Assembly (NCBI GenBank): GCA_027627225.1
Contig: CM051028.1
Location: forward strand, 12,681,201-12,745,200
Source of the DNA: Congeria kusceri
Taxonomy: Eukaryota; Mollusca; Bivalvia; Myida; Dreissenidae
Length of the DNA: 64,000 bases
Direction: 5' to 3'
A model generated the notes under the pieces. The model was given only the letters and a program-made list of their open reading frames with translations, had not been told where the DNA came from and did not search any database. Shown piece by piece: positions 35,497 through 48,049 of this stretch (position 1 is the stretch's first letter; each line of letters starts with the position of its first letter). The position numbers were made by a program, and so were the translations under genes.

Positions 35497-38400
35497 AACA
35501 AGAGGGCCAAGATTGCCCTAGGTCGCTCACCTGAGTTTAAGGCATGACAAAGGCTTATTACAATTAAGAGGGACAAATGATTCTAAATCACTAACCTGAG
35601 TATAAAGATCTGGGCCTTGCAGTTTGACGAGAAGATTTGTAAAGTCTACATAAACCATGTGTCCCCTAGGGCATGGCCTCTTTCGACAACTAGGGAATAT
35701 TTGAACAATCTTCGAAGAGGACCTTGCGGTTTTAGAGGAGAAGATTTTTAAAGCCGACTTTCCATATAAGTCCATACAATCTATATGACCCCAGGGCATG
35801 GCTTTTTTTTACCCCAGGGTAATCTTTTAAACAGTCTTTGCAGAGGACCACTTTACAATGTTACATATAAATATGAAACCTCTGGGTCTTATGGTTTCAG
35901 AGGAGAAGATTTTTAAAGCTAACTTGCAGTATAAGTCACTTGAAACAATATGACCCCTAGGGCGTGGCCAATTTTAACAATCTTTGTAGGCACTATACAA
36001 CGTTGCATACCAAATATAAAACCACTGGACCTTGCGGTTCAGATAATATTTTTAAAGTCATTTTGCTATTTATGTCTATAGAAACAATGTGACCCCCAGG
36101 GCGTGGCCAGTTTTGACCCCTGGGGTCTCATTTTAACAATCTTTGTAGAGAACCACTATACAATGTTACATACTAAATAAGAAACCACTGGGTCTTGCGG
36201 TTTCGGACAAGAAGGATTTTAAAATCAGTTCGCTATTAAAGTCCATATAAATAATGTGACCCCTGTGGCGTGATTTAACCCCAGGGGCATCATTTGAACA
36301 ATCTTTGTAGTTGACTACTATACAATGTTGCATACCACATTTGCAAATACTGGGCCTTACGGTTTCAGAGGAAAAGATTTTAAAGTTATTTTGCTTTTTA
36401 AGTATAAATAACTATAGAACCCGCGGGGCGGGTCCAGTTTTTACCGATTCAGGACAAGGTTTTAAAAGTCATTTTGCTATTTAAGACTATATAAACAATA
36501 AGACCCCGGGGCGTGGACAGTTTTGACTCCAGGGTCATCATTTGAACAATCTTCATAGAGGACCACTATAAAATATTTCATACCAAATATTAAAATACTG
36601 GGCCTTGTTCTTTCAGAGGAGATTACTAAAGTCATTGAGCAATTAAAGTCTATATTAACACTGTGACCACCGGGGCGTGGCCAGTTTTGAAGCCAGGGAC
36701 ATCATTTGAACAATCTTTGTAGAGGACCACTACACAATGTTTCATACCAAATATGAATACTCTGGGCCTTATGGTTCCAGAAGGGAAGATTTTTAAAGTA
36801 ATTTTGCTGTTTAAGTCTATATTTGACCCCAGGGGCATCATTTGAACAATCGTTGCAGCGGACAACTATACAATGTCAAATACCAAATATAAAACCACTG
36901 GGCCTTTCCGATTCAGGACAAGGTTGTAAAAGTCATTTTGCTATTTAAGACTATATAACCAATAAGACCCCGTGGCGTGGACAGTTTTGACTCCAGGGGC
37001 ATCATTTAAACAATCTTCATAGAGGACCACTATACAATGTTATATACCAAATATGAAAATACTGGGCCTTGTGCTTTCAGAGGAGATTACTAAAGTCATT
37101 TAGCTATTAAAGTCTATAAAAACACTGTGACCACCGGGGCGTGGCCAGTTTTGAACCCAGGGACATCATTTGAAAAATCTTTGTAGAGAACCCCTTTACA
37201 ATGTTTCATACCAAATATGAAACTTCTGGGCCTTGATGTTTCAGAGACTATTTTTAAGTCATTGTGCTATTTAAGTCTATATAAACAATGTGATCCCCGG
37301 GGAGTGGCCAGATTTGACACCGGTCATCATTTGAACAATCTTTGTAGAGGACCACTATACAATGTTACAAACTAAATATGAAACCTCTGGGACATTGCGG
37401 TTTCAGAAGAAAATTTTAAAATTCATTTTGCTATTTAAGTCTATAATTATAAACCATGTGACCCCCATGGCGTGGCCATTTTGTACCCCAGGGGCATAAG
37501 GTGAACAATCTTTGTAGAGAACCACTCCACAATGCTTCATTATAAAAAATATGAAACCTCCAGACATTACGGTTTAAAGGAAGATTTTTAAGGCCCACTT
37601 GCCATATAAGACTATACAAGAGGGTCCTGAGGGCCCTAGGACGCCCACCTGAGACCTTGTAAACCAATTGGAATTTGCATCTCCGAGGCGTGGCTTATTT
37701 TTATCCCAGGGGCATAAGTTGAAAAACCTTGAACAAACCTCTGGGCCTTGCGGTTTCAGGTAAAGATTTTTTAAGTCATTTTGCTATTTAAGTCTATATA
37801 AACCATGTGACCCCTCGGGGTGGCCAGATTTGACCCCAGGGGAATAATTTGAACACTCTTTGAAGAGGACCACTGTGCAATGTCACGTACCAAATATAGG
37901 AAAGCTGCGGGCCTAGCCGTTTCAAAGGAGAAGATTTTTAAATTCATTTTGCTATTTAAGTCTATATAAACCAGGTGACCCCCCCCCCCGGGCGTGACCA
38001 GTTTTGACCCCAGGGGCATACTTGAACAATATTTATAGAGGATCACTATAAATGTTACATTCCAAATATGAAACCTCTAGGCCTTGCGGTTTCAGAGGAG
38101 AAGCATTTTAAGTCATTTTGCTATTTAAGGCTATATTAACCATGTGACCCCTGGGGTGTGGTCTGTTTTGACCCATGAGGAATAATTTGAACGCTCTTTG
38201 CAGAGGACCACTATAGGATGCTAAATACCAAATACGAAATAAATGTGCCTTGCGGATTCAGAAGATAAAATTGTTAAAGACATTTTGCTCTTTAAGTTTA
38301 TATAAAACATGTGACCCCTGGGGAGTGGCCAATTTTAACCCCAGGGGCATAATTTGAACAATCCTTGTAGAGGACCATTGTACAATGTTCCATACCAAAT

Positions 38401-39500
38401 AAAAAACCTCTAGATCTTTCGGTTTCTGAGGATAAGGTTTTTAAAGTCATTTTGCTATTCAAGTCTATATAAATTATTTGACCCCCGGGGCGTTGCCAGG
38501 TTTGACCCCAGGGGCATAAATTGAACAATATTTGTAGAGGACCACCATAGGATGTTATATACCAAATATGAAACCTCTGGGCCTTGCGGTTTCAGAGAAG
38601 AAGATATTTAAAGACATTTTGCTATTTAAGTTTATTTAAAACATGTGACCCAGGGGCGTGGCCAGTTTTGACCCCAGGGGCATAATTTGAACAATCTTAG
38701 TAGAGGACCATTATTGGATGTTACAAACCAAACATGAAACCTCTGTGCCTTGTGGTTTCAGAGGAGAAGATTTTTAATTCATTTTGCTATATATTCTATA
38801 TAAACCATGTGATCCCCAGGGCGTGGCCCGTTTTGACCCAAGGGGCATAATTTGAACAATCTTTGTAAAGGACAACTTAAGGATGTTGCATACCAAATAT
38901 GAATACTCTTGGCCTTGCAGTTTCAAAGGAGAAGTATTTTTTCTATATATTCTATGTAAAACAAGAGACCCCCAGGGCGTGTCCAGTTCTGAACCCATGG
39001 GCATAATTTGAACAATCTTTGTAGAGGACCACTATAGGATGCTACATACCAAATATGAGATCTCTGGACCTTGTGGTTTCAAAGAAGAAGATTTTTAAAG
39101 TCATTTTGCTATATATTCTATATAAACCATGTGGCCCCCAGTGCGTGGCCCGTTTTGACCCCAGGGGCATAATTTTAACAATCTTTGTAGAGGACCAGAA
39201 TAGAATGTTACATACCAAATATGAAACCTATAAGCCCTGCGGTTTCAGAGAAGAAGATTTTTAAAGTTTCCACTTTTAAAATCTATTTTAGCTCTGGTGA
39301 CCTACATATGCAGTGGAAAGATTTGAACAACTTTGAAAGAGGTTCACCCAAGGATCATTCCTGTGAAGTTTGGTGAAACTCTACCAAGCGATTTAGGAGG
39401 AGATGTTGTTTGAATGAAAGTTGACGACGCACGCACGCACGACGGACAACGGGCGATCACAAAAGCTCACCATGAGCACTTTGTGCTCAGGTGAGCTAAA
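35497..39500 (+). mobile_element. Long type B tandem-core element(s), ~25 units
   Basis: The 5' module AACAAGAGGGCCAAGATTGC with GGTCGCTCACCTGAG starts at 35,497. The 3' tail and hairpin end at 39,497. In between are about 25 units of ~160 bp with GGGCCTTGCGGTTTCAGAGG, ATTTTGCTATTTAAGTCTAT, CGTGGCCAGTTTTGACCCC and ATTTGAACAATCTTTGTAGA. A second, degenerate 5' module (ACAAGAGGGTCCTGAGGGCC, CGCCCACCTGAG) at 37,616 suggests two elements joined or nested. The many small - strand frames are by-products of the unit. Nothing codes for a transposase. Confidence 0.75.
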
Positions 39501-39750
39501 AAACAATGTGAACTCTGGGGCGAGGCCACTTTTGACCCCAGGGGCATCATTTGAACAATCTTTGTAGAGGACCACTACACAATGTATAATGTTAAATATG
39601 TAACGCCGGGGCATCACGGATTCAAAGTAGAAGAGTTTGAAGGCTCATTCGCCATGTAAGTCTATATAAACAAGTTGACCCCGGGGCGTGGCTCATTTTG
39701 ACCCCATGGGCATCATTTCAACAATCTTTGTAGAGAACCACTAATATTTT
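39501..39750 (+). repeat. Extra type B units beyond the 3' hairpin
   Basis: One and a half units (GGCATCATTTGAACAATCTT twice) follow the 3' hairpin directly, so the element sits beside or inside another type B array. Confidence 0.7.
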
Positions 39751-40352
39751 GGTTTAATACATATTGGAAACAAACACCGAAATTATTAACATAATGATTA
39801 CCAAGTTTGTAAAATAAAAGCTTGAGCGTCAAAAAATCCGTTTCATCTCAAGATGTGTAGAACTCTACCACTTTGGTGATCAATTAAAACGATACACGTG
39901 ATTTTCAGTAAAAATACACCCAAGACAAGTATTACATTGATATTTTCCTTCAAAAAAAAATCAGAAAATGAAAAGTATTATTATTAGCAAACGTAATTTT
40001 AAGTATAGTCATTTAGAATATGTCAGCTTTATAAAACAATTAAAGTTTGACAAAGTACAGCAGTACGTATTTTAATAATATGACTTTAATAGTGTGAATG
40101 CAATAAATCCGCGTTTTTTAATTAGGCCATACCAATTTGATTCCATGTTTGGCGTCCTCGGGCTGGATGCCTGGACGTCAAAAACAACAATTTTGACAAT
40201 TTAAAAATGCGTATAAAAACTTGGAAAACAAGAAAACAAGACTATAAGGTGTTGTGTTTTTTTTGGCATTATTTGACTTAAAATACACAATCATACAATT
40301 TTCAACTGTTTTTATAATTATTATGTCCCCTTATCGATGTATTGGTTTGCTT
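39751..40352. other. Spacer, no gene seen
   Basis: AT-rich, no supported feature. Confidence 0.5.
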
Positions 40353-40520
40353 GCGGTCGCGGTGGCGTAGTGGATATGGTGTCCGGCTATCGATAGGGAG
40401 GTCCCGGGTTCGATCCACACTCTGGGAGCGTACTCAAGATCTCCCCAAAGACACCAAGTACTGGTTCTTCCCAGGAAACGGACTCGAAAGTGCTGCCTCC
40501 ATTCTGCAGACAAGTGGAAG
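40353..40520 (+). mobile_element. tRNA-derived SINE
   Basis: A polymerase III box A (GTGGCGTAGTGGAT, about 40,361) and box B (GGGTTCGATCC, about 40,406) lie 45 bases apart, as in a tRNA-derived head. The body that follows (GGAGCGTACTCAAGATCTCC, CACCAAGTACTGGTTCTTCC) is one I associate with widespread bivalve SINEs. The 3' tail merges into another tandem repeat, so the exact end is uncertain. Frames on both strands here are not genes. Confidence 0.75.
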
Positions 40521-40529
40521 CGTCTCTTT

Positions 40530-40980
40530 TACTGATTTTGTTGGAGTTATAACTTTTAAAAGTACAATTTCCGCTTTATGTCAAATTTCTCAAAACCTAA
40601 ATAAGGTATAGACTTAAAACTCAAAGTATTTGATCACAGTGAGGAACTTATTCTGTAAACAAGAGGGATAACCCTATCAAGAATTGTGTTTGAGTCATTG
40701 CCCCTGTTTCAACTTAGAATTTTCGCTTTAGGTCAAATTTCACAATATCTATAAGAGGTTTTGACTTCAAACTCAAATTACTTGATCAGTTATGAACCCA
40801 TTCTGTATACAAGATGAGGTAAGTATATCAAGGATTTTGGTGGAGTTATTGCCTTTTTTTCAACTTAAAATGTAAGGTCAATTTTTTTTTTTATCCGTAA
40901 GAGGTCTTGCCTTAAAATTCAACATATTGCTTTACAGGGCTGAACCTATTCTATAAGCAATATGCCAGAGTACTATCAAA
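40530..40980 (+). repeat. Tandem repeat, three units of ~150 bp
   Basis: The phrases TTGGAGTTAT, CGCTTTATGTCAAATTTC and ACTTAAAACTCAAA recur near 40,570, 40,727 and 40,867. This is a core type different from the other cores in the window. Confidence 0.65.
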
Positions 40981-42192
40981 TACGAGGAAGTCGAGCGTCC
41001 AGCACCCGTAGGCTTTTTTTCTATAATTTTCTAGTAGCAGTAATATGCTGATGGAATTGGTAAGACAATGTAAATCCAATGCCAAAAGTGTTTTGATACA
41101 GAGTCCCTGTAGGTTTCGAACTCACGCCTACTTCAATGAAAACTTTCCCACGCCACAGTACAAATATCAATAGCTCGCATGAACATAGCTTCATTCATAT
41201 CGATTTTACTACTACTACTAATTACCCGCGCCTACGAATAGTGCCACGGTGACCACTTTAAATAATTATAAAAAAACAACACTTTACTGTTTGTTTATAA
41301 AAACGAGATCTATGTGTTAAGCAATCATTAAAAAAAATACTTCTTAAAATATAATTTTACTTTTCGAAAAATAAGTTTCTGTATTAGCCGTCGATATGCC
41401 CCTTTAAATCACCTTACAGTAAAATAACCAACAATTTTGAATCCAATTCAATAAAAGTTGATGACGTAAAAGCTCGTCTCGTCTTGAAATTTCAGAAAGG
41501 CCAGCAAACAGCTAGAAATTTGTCTGGTGGGTTAAAAAAGAACGGGTGCAAGTAATTAATTAAAAATAAATTAAAATGCATTCGACATGTCATCGGTAAC
41601 ACAGTATTCATGATAACAAATGACATAAAAATGCAAAATGTATATGTTTTATTTGTTTTGTTTTATAGCGAAGTATCAATAAAAGATGTGGCGACGGAGA
41701 GGGTATCGGTTCCTCATACGGAGAGGTTACAAGTTCCTACCTATTCTGTGTCGTGGCTTAAGTTCATTGCATTTATACAATATTTCTACTATTTGTGCTA
41801 TCGATTACAACATACAACCATCGTGAAATAATTTTTAAACTTAGTTTGGTCCATTAAACACTGGCTTTTAATTAAACAAAGAAAATTACAACAGAGAACA
41901 TTACTGAAATTAGCAAATGTCAGTCAGAGTTGACATCTGTTTTCACTATTTCTAGAGCATACTGTTTTATGGAGTCAAATCTGTGATACATAAGTAGTTA
42001 AATGTCCAAGATATTATGTGAATCCAATTAAACTCGAATTAAAAACTATTATATTAATGTGAAAATGATATATACACCGAGCATCGACAACCAGTCGCCA
42101 ACCAATCGCCAACTTGTCACCAACCAGTCGCCAACTAGTCTCAAACCACCATACTCGTTACTGTACATGCAAATATATTGATGTTTTTCCAG
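40981..42192. other. Upstream region of Ig-like gene; first exon not found
   Basis: An ATG at about 41,631 opens a short hydrophobic frame (MQNVYVLFVLFYS) that could be a signal peptide. The same bases also form a pyrimidine-rich acceptor (TTTGTTTTATAG), so I cannot decide. At 42,088-42,146 a short 12-bp repeat (CAACCAGTCGCC) occurs about five times. Confidence 0.3.
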
Positions 42193-42449
42193 AGATACAT
42201 GATGTAGAATTTTTCAACGAACTTGGTACTTTTACGTTAGTTGGACCTGCATTCCTCGGACGAAACGTGACTTTGAAATTTCTACCCTTTGATGAAAAAG
42301 TTGATAAGTCAGCAAACCCGAAATGCGAGGCCATGCTCTTCGGGACAACGGCGTTTACGGAAATCAAGGACAGCCACAAACAATATGCCGAGGGCAAAGC
42401 ACTTTACATGAAACTCATTCATGCTGAAAATAAATGGCAAAATGCCTAT
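42193..42449 (+). CDS. Ig-like receptor gene, putative exon a
   Basis: The acceptor TTGATGTTTTTCCAG|AG starts an open stretch in phase 1. The donor CCTAT|GTAAAA would close it in phase 0 (257 bp); AAA|GTAGAT seven bases later is an alternative. Text such as LGTFTLVGPAFLGRNVTLKF and YAEGKALYMKLIHAENKWQN looks like alternating beta strands of a variable-type Ig fold. The usual cysteine pair is not complete. It contains one N-glycosylation sequon (NVT). Its phase-0 exit fits exon b at 43,735. Confidence 0.5.
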
Positions 42450-42796
42450 GTAAAAGTAGATTACAGAGGAAATCATATTCAATTAACACTCGTGTTCAAT
42501 ACGATCTTACATCGTAATAAACAAATATTGTCTATACATCTAAAATACACGTTGCAGTGATTTCAATGAACTAAATGACCAGAGAAAGCGTGTGTTCTTG
42601 AATGCTAAACGTACGATTACACCTGCAGTGAAGAAAATATGTATACACTATACTAATATTTACAGTTTATATTAACACAAATATGGCATTTCTATGGAAT
42701 CTATGGAATCCTCATTCTGCCAGTTACATTCCGCCCTGTACTTGACCGCGACAATGCGACATTTTGACTTGTTTTTTCTGCAGATCTCGAAAAATT

Positions 42797-43545
42797 TCAT
42801 AGACACACGAAATTTGCAAGATGATTTTCGCCCAAATTTCGTGTCGCCACGTTTATCTAAGTGCAAGATCTGCAAAATATAAAAGATAAACTGCCGCGTT
42901 GTCGCACTCAGACCATATGTACGATATAATATGGATTATCGCACCGACACTCATATTGCTCCCACGCACCGCAGTACAGATATAACATTTATATTACAAA
43001 CATACACATTTGTGTTGTTTATGAACTTACAAACGACCATATATTTTATATTCGACTCCATGCGCAATATTTTTTACAGTTATGCAAGAAAAACAACTAT
43101 TTCGTTTAACCGGTGTCAGAACAGAAATGTCATCCTGCCACAACTAATGCGGGAGCGACGATCCGATTTTGCGACGATGCGAGATTTGGGCGATAATTAC
43201 CGTCGTGTAGAAGACCGCGACAAGGCAACATTTGGGCGATATTTATAGATTTGTTCAATTAACCAATAGACGAACATAGATCGCTCCGCCTTCTGTTTGT
43301 GTAAGGTTGTTTGTTGAAAGATTTCAAGTAAATGCACTGGATTACACAACCATGTGCTATTATTATTTACCGGTGAAATATAAACCCATAATTGGTCAAC
43401 TCAATTCTTGACTGACAAGTATCTACTGGTTAATTTCATAGAAACGCGAACTTTGCACATTATTTATCGTCTGAATGCCGTGTGTCCACGTTTTTCAAAG
43501 TGCGAGATATGCAAAATAAAAAATAAAACGTGGCATCATCGCAGA
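42797..43545 (+). repeat. Two diverged direct repeats within the intron
   Basis: The segments 42,797-42,905 and about 43,435-43,545 align over ~108 bp (CATAGACACACGAAATTTGC and CATAGAAACGCGAACTTTGC; GTGCAAGATCTGCAAAATA and GTGCGAGATATGCAAAATA). They are probably copies of a dispersed repeat inserted in this intron. The 105-codon frame between them at 42,931-43,248 has no domain. Confidence 0.55.
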
Positions 43546-43734
43546 GCGATATTTTAACTGGCTGAATCAGAATTCCGTTCGTTTCCGTTTAATAATATCA
43601 AGATAATTAGTATAACAAACATATAACCTTGTTTTGCTGCGGTAGGTACGTTTTCAGGTTAGATATCTTTTTTTGGAAACATTTCATTTCCATTTACTAC
43701 ACATCTCTGTTCTAAAATTGCAATCTCAAGAAAG

Positions 43735-44065
43735 AGCAAACAATTTATTATTTTGGAAGTGTTCGCCAACGACTGTAGTACATTGCTGGTGGAGACTTTT
43801 CCCATACAAAAAGGCTATAATGCCGAGATCGCCTATTACCCGAACAACGAGGTCATTGCCAGTCCCGGACGTTTCTACGGCAAGTGGTTTGGACGAAGCA
43901 CTGGCATTATAAACATGAACTATTCAGGTTATTTGGAAACGACTTACACAGAGGATGTTAAGTATTTTATCACCATCTACAACTTCACAGCACCCGAGGA
44001 GTACTATTTAGAATGCCTCAACAACGAATGTAGCATCAAAACTAACGGAATATACATATTTCCTG
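43735..44065 (+). CDS. Ig-like receptor gene, putative exon b
   Basis: The frame is open from about 43,731. The start at 43,735 (CAAGAAAG|AGC) is chosen because it is in phase 0 like the exit of exon a. The donor TTCCTG|GTAAAT gives a phase-1 exit and 331 bp. The protein has a V-like pattern: CSTLLVETFPIQKGYNAEIA, GRFYGKWFG, then YFITIYNFTAPEEYYLECL with the F-strand cysteine in YYLEC. Sequons NYS and NFT are present. It would be extracellular. Confidence 0.55.
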
Positions 44066-44403
44066 GTAAATATGAATGGACACATTTATCCATAGGCGCA
44101 CTTAAATTGTGTTACACATATGTTAAGGTTTATGTTATGAACAATTTATATCAGAACTACTAGCAAATAATATACATTGAATGTATTTGTCGATTTGTTG
44201 AAATATCGTGAATGTGTGTATTTGTAGGTGAAAAGTATCAACGTCATATGGTGAACTAACTCTTTTTGCGTTTTCATACGGACAATATGAGTAGCAAAAC
44301 ATAAAGTACCAATAACATTTATTCGCATGCATCATACCATATTAAACATTTTCCTATATCGCTTACCGGTATACAGTGCAAACCATATACCCTTCTTTTG
44401 AAG

Positions 44404-44579
44404 GTGTACCAGTTTTGAGATCGAGATGTACCGTTGACGGCTGTGTCGATTGTTTATGCGTCCATCCAAGAGATTCAATCAACTGTTCCTCCTACAGCCC
44501 CAACGTGACGATGCGGATTGGCTCTGATAATATTGACTTACAAATTGATTCCATAATACCTTATGTTTTTCAACGATAA
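44404..44579 (+). CDS. Ig-like receptor gene, putative exon c
   Basis: The acceptor CCCTTCTTTTGAAG|GT accepts phase 1, matching exon b exactly. The product is rich in cysteine (RSRCTVDGCVDCLCVHPRD, SINCSSYSPNVTM) and has two sequons (NCS, NVT). The end is uncertain. A weak donor TAT|GTTTTT at about 44,562 would leave in phase 0, as exon d needs; otherwise the frame ends at TAA 44,577-44,579. It may be a linker or half an Ig domain. Confidence 0.45.
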
Positions 44580-46601
44580 TATCCATCAACGAACGATTTC
44601 ACTTGCAAACTGTTTGTTGTTTATCTTACATAGTGGACCATGATTAAGCTTTTAACTCCAGCGCAGTTTTATACCATTTCGGTAAGCATTTTAATCCAAT
44701 ACAACTACATTTAACTGTGTCATCATTTGTCATACTCAATCTACTATTCTTATAGCGTTCAATTTATTCACAGAAATTTAAATTATTATTTGTATTTAAC
44801 ATTTGAGCAAATTTGCTGCGAATAAGTACCAATCGTAATAAGATAATCGTCAATTTCTAAATAATATTATTTTATAGAATTGCGTTATATTAAAACACCA
44901 TGTAAATATGTGAAACAAAGTTTGTGTATATATTCACTCCAAAAGCATCCTCCGACATTAATTTAATATATGTTGAAAGCAGAATGACCAGTACGAGGTA
45001 AATTAGCATCGCCAGTAGGTGAATTCGCAATATGCAAATTAATATTCTTCTCATTCGTTAACTCAAACTAAGATTCGTTTATTAATGTTGTGATTTATAC
45101 ATTATTTTAACAAAACATAGTTTTATATTGACACAGACGAAAAATTTTCATTGCTAAATTGCCAATAAACAACTCGAAAAAGTTGTTCCGAAAGAGTAAA
45201 CTATAGATGAATTGTAATTGCAAAATCTGTTGTCAGGTCATGTTGTAATCGAAATACTTTTCGCTGTATCGTTGTTTATCTGTAAATGATAATAATAACA
45301 ATAATTATGTTAGTGTCGCTTGATGAATGTTTAGACAGAAAAATAACTTGATTATACGGAATGTCATGATAGTGTTGTTTGCAATCTTGTTATATCATCA
45401 TGTATCCGTACTAATTCAGACGCTCATGTTAAACAATATATATTGCAATATAAACAAGCTAAACTTAATATTGAGATGTCATTTAAAAATTAACTAAACA
45501 TAAAAAAGGGCCAAGATGATCAGTGACTTCTCAGACCCCAGATTTGTTGGTCCCCACCTAAATAAGGAGACTTGTTCAACCGCAGATTTTTCGGACACCA
45601 TAACAAAACTTTTTCGTTTTTAATTTGAGATAAAATTATTAATTTAAAATTAAATAAAATTATTATTTATATCTGTACCGTGAATAAACCTATCACACAG
45701 CTCCGTGTTTTCCCCAGTGATCTATGAATAACCAAAATAATTTACGTTAACATAATTGTTATCTGAATGTAACAATGTAAGCAAATAATTTCGGGAATGA
45801 ATTAGAATTATTATGTATAAGACGAGTAATATACCATACATTCATTTTAGAAGGTATCTAATATAAACACGATTGGAAGTCAAATAAGCATTTATACTGT
45901 GTATCCCAATTAAAAGCAATATTCAGGGAACAGTTAGCGATTTTTTTTTAATGTTTAGACTTTAGTTTTGACATAACGATTCCTTAGACTATGACGATTT
46001 TCAATAATATTCGGTAGGGATATGATGTATCAAGGATTCCTGTGTATAATTAGTGCAAATTGTGTATTCATGCTACGCGAATAACAATTCGACGTATCCC
46101 GAATCTTCTTTCATAACATTTGGTCTTTAGAAAAATGTAGCATCTTTTTACAGATCGGTTACCATCTACTGGAGAAGTTGATAGAAAGGTGCAATTATAA
46201 ATAATTCTTAATTAATCGTAACCACAATTTAAATTCAAATTAACAGTTAGTTTATAAATATAAATACCCCATTTATTGAAATGTTTAGGTTTACGATTCT
46301 CTGAATGCTGTTTGATGCATGTACGCGTATATTAAGACAGCTATACAACGGTTGCTAGCTACGCGCGCTGTTTTTTGAATGACACTACAGTTTATGGAAT
46401 GAAAGTTTGCATTACCTTAAATTATAAAATTTGCCTAATTCTATTGGCATTCAATTTTCTCGCTGCATAATCATCGCATGAAATCTAGGTCATAAGTGAT
46501 TTTAGACAGCTCAGCCGAAAACAAAATAATGACTAACGACATACTTTGTATTCTAATGTTTCCAAGCACTACCATCGAAGTTAGATCTTCTTTTTCCTTA
46601 G
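44580..46601. other. Probable intron
   Basis: No coding signal is seen over 2 kb. It lies between two exons of consistent character and orientation and ends with a good acceptor, TTCTTTTTCCTTAG. Confidence 0.45.
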
Positions 46602-46833
46602 CTGAGGGAAGGTCAAAAGGTGAACATAACCTGCGTTTCATACAACAGTAGACCACCACCAAAACTGCAGATGACCTTGGGGCAAGCCATACTATCAAAT
46701 GTGGAACAGCGGGATGTTTACAATGCGTCCAATGATCTCTTTATTAGCATACTGACAGTGACATCCGCTAACAGGACTTGGCATGGCATGAACGTAACCT
46801 GCAATCAGATCGTAGGGGAAACAGAACTAAATG
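46602..46833 (+). CDS. Ig domain exon d
   Basis: This is the clearest Ig domain in the window. The acceptor CTTTTTCCTTAG|CTG and donor AAATG|GTACCA bound 232 bp, entering in phase 0 and leaving in phase 1. LREGQKVNITC gives the B-strand cysteine (residue 11), and TVTSANRTWHGMNVTC the F strand with the second cysteine (residue 67), a normal spacing of 56. The usual C-strand Trp is replaced (PPPKLQMTL). Four sequons (NIT, NAS, NRT, NVT) indicate an extracellular, glycosylated domain. Without splicing the frame meets a TAA a few codons later. Confidence 0.7.
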
Positions 46834-46978
46834 GTACCAGTTAACCAGTGATGTACAAATGTAAGATCATCTTTTTCTCGTTTGTTTCGATTATGCGTTA
46901 AACATAATAAACTACCTTTTATGACATATATGATGCACATCATATTTCAATAGTTCCATTAAAAGTCCCGCGTTTCAG

Positions 46979-47277
46979 ATCCTACGAGTAGTTTGCGTAT
47001 GGTTCGGCCAGAGTCACCAAAGCAACCGTCTGTGTGGTATGAGCTTGAACTTGCCTGCATCGCAACAGATACAAACGATGTATGCTCAATACAATGCAAC
47101 ACTAACATACAATACTTAATTTTGTACATAATTGCTGACTTCGACAATCCCAAAATAACGTCCCTGATACGTGTTAACGTTTCTCAAACATGATTGGCGG
47201 ACATATTAGCTGCAGGGTAGAGTGTGAGACGATGAACTTACAGATGGAAGAAGAATACGTTTTAAAGTTACCTACAG
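46979..47277 (+). CDS. Ig domain exon e, with one-base frameshift
   Basis: The acceptor CCGCGTTTCAG|AT fits the phase-1 exit of exon d, and the donor CCTACAG|GTTTGT leaves in phase 1. A phase 1-1 exon should be a multiple of three, but it is 299 bp, and the frame is indeed broken: VWYELELACIATDTNDVC...RVNVSQT stops at 47,193, while the next frame continues GGHISCRVECETMNLQMEEE to the donor. One base is missing near 47,190. Cysteines in LACIA and ISCRV are the expected pair. Either the gene is dead here or the base call is wrong. Confidence 0.6.
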
Positions 47278-48049
47278 GTTTGTATAACGTTTTATTGCTG
47301 TACTGCGTTCATGAAAATGTATTTCGTTGTGCATATGACACACTATTTGATTACCTAAATTTAAAGTTGGGTATAAAGTATTAATTTATATTATATAACT
47401 TAAATGGGATATAATTTTAAGTGTTATTATATGTATAATGTTTTGACTGCTTCTTACTTCAATGCCATAACACGCTAACGGGATTTTAGCTTTATTAATA
47501 TGCAACAATTGCAAAGTTGACACACAAGCACAATATACAGAAAGCGTGTGCTAAAACGTTGTAGAAAAACTTAAATTTACCACTTACAAGGACATCTTTT
47601 TCTCATATTATTTTGGCTATGTTAAAAACGTTTGTATATCTATACACATATAATGTTTAATATGTACCTTTTTAATATCGCTCAACTGTATAGATCGGAT
47701 GAGTAAATGTAAACAATGCAAATGCTACAAATGATACTTGGTATTCAGTAAATTCAGAAGTTTTTCGAAGCGTTATTTGTGACATATTTGTAATTTAAGA
47801 CCATCCAGTTACATCCGAACGGAGTAATATCACAGAAAGGATCAAACATTAATACGAAGAAGTTGAACTTACGTCGAGAAGTGCTGCAAAACTGGTTTGT
47901 TGTTATTTAGTACTGATGTTAACGCTCTTTCACAATATGAAACCCACATTTCCATTCAGGAGAATTTTCGGTCAGCTTGTCGCCATGCATGTATAATATG
48001 TGATTTATTTACATACGTATTACATAACGTGACGAAACATTTCGTTCTA
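47278..48049. other. Intron or decayed gene end
   Basis: No tail or membrane exon is found here. Confidence 0.4.

Noticed and set aside
42931..43248. A 105-codon frame in the Ig gene intron.
   Set aside because: It lies between two copies of a dispersed repeat, has no Ig character and no matching splice phase.
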